DNA from: Cyanobacteria bacterium RM1_2_2 | GTDB lineage: Bacteria; Cyanobacteriota; Cyanobacteriia; Elainellales; Elainellaceae | NCBI GenBank assembly: GCA_012033495.1 | Contig: JAAUQT010000007.1 | Span: 1-62,818 of the forward strand | DNA: 62,818 nucleotides | Reading direction: 5' to 3' | Shown: in pieces, positions 57,605 to 62,818 of the stretch | How positions within the stretch are numbered: the first letter of the stretch is position 1 | How the letters are laid out: each line of letters starts with the position of its first letter | Notes under the pieces: model-generated | Told to the model about the DNA's origin: nothing | Database searches by the model: none | The model's input: the letters and a program-made list of their open reading frames with translations, nothing else | Program-made: the position numbers and the translations under genes

Positions 57605-59930
57605 TCAAACCATTTCTTCTTGAGCAGGCTCGTTGGCGGGTTTGGCAGCCAGCGGAATTTGTACCAGTTGGGGAGATTCGGCCGCAGGTGCGATCCAGCG
57701 GCTGACCTGATTCAAAGCGTGATAGTTACCGCAAAGCAACAGCCGATCACCCGCCTGCAAATCGCTGGAGCCGTTGGGGAAGCTGATGAACTTGCCCTCT
57801 CGCCGAATTGCCTGCACCAACACACCAAACTGGCGGCGGATATGTAAATCTGCCAAAATTTTGCCCGTCACATGGCTGTCATCCGGCACAAGCAGCCACA
57901 GACAGGAAGCGTTTTCGCCCGGAATCGCGGCGGCTCCTTTGGCTAGTTCACTGAACGCGACCAGTTCATCAACCTCGCCTACGATCAACAGCCGATCGCC
58001 TTTTTCCAGTTTGGTTTGGGCATTCGGATAGTCGATTTCTTCGCCTGTAACCCGCTGAATCGCCATCAAGCTAACCCCTGTGAGCCGCCGCAAATCGGTT
58101 TCCTCTAGCGTCATGCCAATGAGCGGCGAGCCTTCCGGCAGCGGATACCAGCGGCTGTTCATGTCTTGGGCGGCTACTTTAAGTTCGCGGGAAACTTGCT
58201 CTGGCAAGCGTTCTGGACGGAAATCTAGATAGCGCGAACTGCGAATTTGCTGAATTTCTCGCTGAATCACAGGCAGCGGTACGCCTAGCCCCGTCAGTAA
58301 GTGAGCCGATAGCTCCAGACTGGCTTCAAATTCGGGCTGCACCACTTCCCTGGCCCCCAACTGATACAGCAACTCAATATCTTTTGCTTGATTCGCCCGC
58401 ACCACCGTATCAAGGTCGGGAGCCAGTTCGAGGGTGCGTTTAACACAGAGACGAGTGCTCATCGGATCAGAAAGGGCAATGGCCAAACCGCGAGCCTGCT
58501 CTACCCCGGCTGCCTCTAACACATGCAAGCTCGCCGCGTTGCCGTAAATGTAGGGAATATTGGCGTCCCGTAGCTGCTGGATGCGCTGTTCTGACTGATC
58601 AATGACCACCACAGGCTGCTTATAAGCTTGCAATAACTGCACAATGTTGCCTCCAACCCGCCCGTAGCCGCAAACCACGATATGGTTTTGGGTAGGCACA
58701 TGCTCGGCAATTTCGATCGGCTCTTCTGAACCGTCCAGAAGCTGCTTCATCCAGGGCACATTTTCAGCCCAGAGAAACAACTGAGGCACAAGCCGCAGAA
58801 TGAAAGGCGTGATCACCAGCGTTACGGCAGTTGTACCGAGGATGAGCAAATAAACCCGACGGGACACCAACCCCAACACCTGCCCCTTACTCGCCAGCAC
58901 AAACGAAAATTCTCCAATCTGCGCCAAGCCTAAACCAACAATCAGGGACGTTTTGAGCGAATAGCGGAAGGCTCGGACTAGCGGCGTCACGATCAGAAAC
59001 TTGCCGATGAAAACCAGCGCCACCAGTCCCAAAATCAGTTCCAGGTTGTTCCAAATGAAGCCCGGATCGATCAGCATTCCAACGGCGGCAAAAAACAGGC
59101 TGGCGAACACATCGCGGATTGGTTCTACATAGGTTAGCGTTTGGTCAGCGTACTCTACCTCTGAGATCATCAGTCCAGCGATGAACGCGCCCATCTCGAT
59201 GGATAACCCCAGCGATTCTGTTAGCAGCGCAATGCCCAAACACAGGGCAACGACGCCGAGCAAAAAGAGTTCCTTGCTTTCGGTGCGGGCTAAGAGCCGC
59301 AGCAGAGGTGGAATCAACCAAATGCCCGTCACAATTGAGCCGATCGCCAGTAAGCCTGTTTTGAGTAACGCGATGCCAATTGCAGCCCTCAACTGCTCAG
59401 GGGGGCTATCTAAGGCAGGCAAGACAGCCAACATCAGCCCTAGTGCCAGATCCTGTACAACCAAAATTCCCAGCATGACGCGACCGTGAGGGGTTTCGGT
59501 TTCGTTGCGTTCCATCAGGCATTTCAGCACCACTGCCGTCGAAGACAGCGACAAAATCGCGCCCAGAAAAATCCCCTGGGTGGGAGAAGTAACCCAACCG
59601 ACACCAACTGAAACCATCGCTGTCACTAGAATCGTAGAAATAATTTGTAAGCCGCCACCGCCTAAGCTAATGCCCTGCACTTTCTTGAGTTCGGCAAACG
59701 AGAACTCAACGCCCAAGGCAAACAGCAAAAAAGCAGCGCCAAAATTGAGCTAATGTTTCGACTTGAATGAGTTCTTTAACCAGTCCCAGACCCGCAGGCC
59801 CCACAACTGCACCGCCTACCAAATAGCCCAGCAGCACGGGTTGACGCAGCAAAGCCGCTAATAACCCACCCCCTGCCGCCGCTGCGAGCACAATGACCAA
59901 GTCAACAATCAGTCGGAAATCTTCTTGCAC
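57605..59930 (-). CDS. KefB-type cation:proton antiporter with TrkA domains, frameshifted
   Basis: A membrane antiporter of the CPA2 family. The N-terminal part (59930-about 59740) gives the first helices (GYLVGGAVVGPAGLG). The main part (to 57605) has the remaining helices (FALGVEFSFAEL), then a TrkA-N domain binding NAD (VVCGYGRVGGNIVQLL, residue about 420) and one or two TrkA-C domains. The break is a run of four A at 59741-59744 (TTTT in sense), one too many; three would read LAQFGAAFLLFALGVEF. Corrected length is about 775 residues. It probably exchanges K+ or Na+ for protons under redox or nucleotide control. Confidence 0.9.
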
Positions 59931-60070
59931 GGGTTTCTCTAATCTATGAGCGGAACGCTAGAAGCAATATTTTTTAATGTGTCTTAATCTTCAGCATACC
60001 GAAGTTTCCCAACCTGTAGGAACTCCTCTGCCCTGGCAGATTTCTCAGAAAAAGGATTCCTTTGGGTTGA

Positions 60071-60127
60071 GGCAGGTTTTGCTAGAGTCTCTAATTCAAG
60101 ATGGTGATCCTATCTGCTAAACCTGCC
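60071..60127. repeat. GGGCRGGTTT palindromic element, copy 3
   Basis: Perfect arms GGCAGGTTT (60071-60079) and AAACCTGCC (60119-60127) around 39 bases, similar in arms and centre to the 39225 copy. A further AAACCTGCCC occurs at about 60268 without a left partner. Confidence 0.7.
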
Positions 60128-60147
60128 CTCAGGAGGCGGGTGGGGCA

Positions 60148-60266
60148 GTTGGGGCTGGTTTATGAGAAAGTCTTCGCAAACAGACCGTAAACAGATGAGT
60201 ATCACGGTTGGGTTGGAGCTGGTTTATGAGAAAGTCTATGCTGCAAACAACAGATGCGTATCATGG
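60148..60266. repeat. direct repeat of about 57 bp upstream of the M23 gene
   Basis: Two adjacent copies (60148-60207 and 60212-60266) share GCTGGTTTATGAGAAAGTCT, GCAAACA, ACAGATG and GTATCA in order. The second is slightly shorter. Both lie in the 5' region of the peptidase gene; neither holds a recognisable promoter. Confidence 0.75.
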
Positions 60267-60379
60267 CTAAACCTGCCCTGACAGGTCTTTTATGTTCTAG
60301 AGGGTGTAATCTATCAGGTCAGGAGTGCTTCGTTTGTCTCTCGGTTTGTCTGTCGTCCTTACCCACTAAATTCAGTTCT

Positions 60380-61324
60380 ATGACCATTTCTCGCTCCCTG
60401 TTCCACCCTTTTGCTCAGGTTGCTCAGGCTCGCCGGTTGGTTTCGATCCGCCGGATTTGGCTCAGTTGTAGTTTGGGCATTGTGACGTTACTGGCGATTT
60501 TGATTGCTCCAGCCCTTGCTATGCAGGTTCAGGTTCAGCCCACCAACCCGCAGTTAGGCGACACGATTTCTGTGATTATGTCTGCACCTGTCCCTCACAG
60601 TGGAGCCAGCAGCCCCAGCCCAGAGCGCCCAACTGTAACGCTTGGCCAGAAAATCTATCCAATGTTTGCCATTTCCAACAATCGCTATCGGGCCCTGCTG
60701 CCGACAACCCCACTCGATTCAGCAGGAACACTGACGCTTCAGGTTAACGCAGGCGGAGAGACACAAAATTTGTCCGTGCCGTTACGCAATCGTCAGTTTC
60801 CAACGCAAAGCATTTGGCTAGGAGAAGGCGGCGGCCCGGAAGGAACCGATCACGAGTTTGATCGGGTAGATGCCTTTAAAGCGCTTGTCACGCCTGAAAA
60901 ACTGTGGAACGGGCCATTTTTGCGCCCCAATCAAGGCGAAATTACCACGGTTTATGGCGTTCAGCGTTACTATAACGGCGAATTTGCCGAAGATTACTAT
61001 CATCGCGGTGTGGATTATGCCGCCGGGATCGGTTCTCCGGTGGTTACCCCTGCCGCCGGGCGAATTGCGCTCGTAGGGCGCGTTGAAGATGGCTTCGAGC
61101 TACACGGCAACACGATTGGCATCGATCATGGGCAGGGCGTTCTCAGTATTATGATTCACCTCAGCCGCATTGACGTGAAAGAAGGGGATATGGTGCAGGC
61201 TGGACAGCGGATTGGCGCCGTCGGGAGCACTGGAATTTCGACAGGGCCACACCTACACTGGGGGCTGTATGTCAACGGTCAATCTGTTGATCCCGTGCCT
61301 TGGCGCTATGCCGGATTTGAGTAA
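60380..61324 (+). CDS. M23 family metallopeptidase (peptidoglycan endopeptidase)
   Basis: A 314-residue exported protein. A signal sequence spans about residues 20-50 (LSCSLGIVTLLAILIAPALA). A beta-rich N-terminal domain and then the LytM/M23 domain (about 195-300) follow. Zinc ligands are in YYHRGVDYA (HxxxD), and HLHW near STGPHLHWGLYVNG. It cuts peptide cross-links in peptidoglycan, or activates amidases if degenerate; the full ligand set argues for activity. The frame is open from 60254, but I use ATG 60380, which gives a proper signal peptide. Confidence 0.92.
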   Translation: MTISRSLFHPFAQVAQARRLVSIRRIWLSCSLGIVTLLAILIAPALAMQVQVQPTNPQLGDTISVIMSAPVPHSGASSPSPERPTVTLGQKIYPMFAISNNRYRALLPTTPLDSAGTLTLQVNAGGETQNLSVPLRNRQFPTQSIWLGEGGGPEGTDHEFDRVDAFKALVTPEKLWNGPFLRPNQGEITTVYGVQRYYNGEFAEDYYHRGVDYAAGIGSPVVTPAAGRIALVGRVEDGFELHGNTIGIDHGQGVLSIMIHLSRIDVKEGDMVQAGQRIGAVGSTGISTGPHLHWGLYVNGQSVDPVPWRYAGFE

Positions 61325-61469
61325 TTTCCACATCATTTCTTCACAATTCTAGAGGCAATCATCTGTTCTTTCTCGCGTTTTGGGGCACACTAGAACAGAA
61401 GAAATTGGGCAAAACCAAAAGCTGATGGCAGTGTAGAGCTTTTACTGAAAGCATTAATTGAAAGGCACT

Positions 61470-61931
61470 ATGAGCATTGAAAAGATTGTTGAACAAGCCT
61501 TACAGGATGGCTACCTCACCCCAGCAATGGAAGCAGAGGTTGGGCGCATTTGTGATACGGCTGCTGAATTGTCGATTGAAGAATACATGGCGCTCGATCG
61601 CCTGATGGGGTCGCTGTTAACAGGCGAAGTGGTGGCGGTTCCCCGCAAGCAGTTTATCAACGTGATGGAAGAGTTGGTGCTCACAGAAGCGATCGCTCGC
61701 GTAGCCGAAATTGAAGCTACGAGCGACTGCACTCTAGATTTGGGCGATATTGCTGCCTATGCGCTCAACCGTCTGCCGCCCCTCTATGCCACCACTGAAG
61801 AAGGAGCCGAATATCAGCGCGACCGAGCCAAAGATGAGCTACAGGTGCTGATTGCGCAACAGGTCAGTGATGCCATTGCTCGCAACCTCGATCAGCCAGA
61901 GTTTTTCCCGGAACTGGCAGGCTTTGGGTAA
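61470..61931 (+). CDS. ComFB family protein with N-terminal helical domain
   Basis: A 153-residue cytoplasmic protein. Residues about 1-55 form the same small domain as the 37295 protein (IVEQALQDGYLTPAMEAEV, then SIEEYMALDRLM). Residues about 60-145 are a late-competence ComFB domain, with VMEELVLTEAIARV and LGDIAAYALNRLPPLYATTEEG. ComFB-type proteins in cyanobacteria have been described as cyclic dinucleotide receptors controlling competence, cell size or motility; ligand binding here is not shown. The start is ATG 61470; a TTG at 61458 is in frame. Confidence 0.85.
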   Translation: MSIEKIVEQALQDGYLTPAMEAEVGRICDTAAELSIEEYMALDRLMGSLLTGEVVAVPRKQFINVMEELVLTEAIARVAEIEATSDCTLDLGDIAAYALNRLPPLYATTEEGAEYQRDRAKDELQVLIAQQVSDAIARNLDQPEFFPELAGFG

Positions 61932-62050
61932 AACAGGGGACGAGGTACTGAACCAAGTGAGTACGCTGCTTAAATCCCATGCCCATAAGTACGAGGTACA
62001 ATCCTAAAGCTGTGTAAAGTCACGGCGCATTGTCTCTCTACCCTCTTGCG

Positions 62051-62818
62051 TTGACCTCAATTTCTACTCTCGCAAACTATCCAGCGCCAATCCGCATATT
62101 GGCGTTTCTTTTGCTGCTGAGCTTGCTGTGGCTGCCGCTCGCCGCACCGATTGCCCTATGGAGCCGCGATCCAAACCAAACCACGATTTGGGTGATGTCG
62201 CTGCTGTTTGTTGAATTTGTGCTGCTCATGCGCTGGTGGGGACAAGCCATTTACCGCGATCGGCAGATTTTTCAAACCTATGGCTTGGGTTGGAATTTAC
62301 CGAACTTACAAGACTTTTTGCGAGGCTTGGGGTGGGGGTTAGCTAGCCTAACGCTGATGTTTTTGCTGCAAGGGGCTTTGGGTTGGCTGCGGTGGCAGTT
62401 GCCGACGGGTGATTTTTGGCGAATTGCCCTAGAAGGTTTCGTCATCGCAATTGGAACCGGGCTGGCTGAAGAGCTTGTGTTTCGGGGCTGGATTTTACGC
62501 GAGCTAGAGCATGATTACAGTGCGTCGGTGGCACTGGGAGCCAACAGCCTCATTTTCGCCATTTTGCATTTTCTGAAGCCGCTACCAGAAGCAATCAGAA
62601 CGTTTCCGCAATTTCCGGGACTGGTGCTGCTGGGGCTAATTTTGGTTTGGATGAAGCGCTCCACCCGCAGTCAGCGACGCACAGCCGTCAGTTTGCAAAC
62701 TCAAGCAGGGCGTTTAGGCTTACCCATCGGGTTTCATGCTGGCTTAGTTTGGGGCTATTACTTGCTGAAGCTGGGCGAGTTAACCCGCTTGACCAATCGA
62801 GCACCCGACTGGCTCACC
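62051..62818 (+). CDS. CPBP family intramembrane glutamic endopeptidase, truncated by window end
   Basis: An open frame of 256 codons that runs off the window, so the C terminus is unseen. It has several membrane helices. The active site is ETGLAEELVFRGW-like: in the sequence, GLAEELVFRGWILREL (EExxxR), followed by IFAILHFL (first His) and GFHAGLVWGYY (second His). CPBP/Abi proteases cleave within membranes, and family members act in prenyl-protein processing or bacteriocin self-immunity. There is no ATG; TTG 62051 is the first start-like codon in the homologous region, and no strong ribosome-binding site was seen. Confidence 0.85.
   Translation, partial: MTSISTLANYPAPIRILAFLLLLSLLWLPLAAPIALWSRDPNQTTIWVMSLLFVEFVLLMRWWGQAIYRDRQIFQTYGLGWNLPNLQDFLRGLGWGLASLTLMFLLQGALGWLRWQLPTGDFWRIALEGFVIAIGTGLAEELVFRGWILRELEHDYSASVALGANSLIFAILHFLKPLPEAIRTFPQFPGLVLLGLILVWMKRSTRSQRRTAVSLQTQAGRLGLPIGFHAGLVWGYYLLKLGELTRLTNRAPDWLT

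Overview
This window is chromosomal DNA from a cyanobacterium, probably a Leptolyngbya-like or related filamentous form, though the genus is a guess. The evidence is a photosystem I subunit (PsaK), the cyanobacterial order rpsL-rpsG-fusA-tuf-rpsJ, an RNase E with a C-terminal arginine run beside rnhB, DUF1997, ComFB, WG-repeat and LapA-type proteins, and dispersed intergenic palindromes of the kind common in cyanobacteria. Almost all of it is ordinary housekeeping gene content. I see no CRISPR array, prophage, intact transposase, tRNA or rRNA gene.

Layout. 0-4.3 kb: glutathione S-transferase, an orphan ExbB/TolQ protein, a hypothetical gene and a broken sigma-70-like gene ending in a small mobile element. 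4.3-9.9 kb: ackA, psaK, a DppC-type permease, tsaB, a WG-repeat lipoprotein and a DedA protein. 10-17.2 kb (all minus strand): ahcY, codA, a TPR protein, lapA, ubiX and an RNB-family exoribonuclease. 18-23 kb: phoU, a PMT-type glycosyltransferase, trmB and a metallophosphoesterase. 23.1-29.1 kb: the str ribosomal operon with a good promoter and an internal terminator, followed by a LON-domain protein behind a large nested palindrome. 29.4-36.7 kb: DUF1997, then rnhB, rne, a TIGR03960-type radical SAM protein and a STAS protein on the minus strand. 37-41 kb: small hypothetical proteins, proline iminopeptidase and a hydrolase/acyltransferase pair. 42-47 kb: metG, a NYN-domain protein, lptC and dacB. 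48-55 kb: amt, an SGNH hydrolase, ispH, pgm and an alcohol dehydrogenase. 55-62.8 kb: a 2OG-Fe(II) oxygenase, a membrane protein, a zinc peptidase, a KefB-type antiporter, an M23 peptidase, a ComFB protein and a CPBP protease cut by the window edge.

Two patterns stand out. First, seven genes (sigma-like, lapA, tuf, ispH, pgm, adh, kefB) carry nine small indels, nearly all in short homopolymers. Several of these genes are normally essential and otherwise perfectly conserved, so base-calling or assembly errors are the most economical explanation. I annotate each as one gene across the break. Second, the intergenic DNA holds several repeat families. One is a roughly 129-bp TA-bounded MITE-like element (four full copies and one half copy), one copy of which supplies the final codons and stop of the sigma-like gene. 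Others are a GACTGCGCTCAACC repeat, a GGGCRGGTTT palindrome and several local tandem repeats.

The most interesting sites without a ready explanation are the 68-bp nested dyad at 28344-28411, the MITE family with its internal hairpin unit, and a 64-residue protein matching the N-terminal domain of the ComFB protein near the other end of the window.
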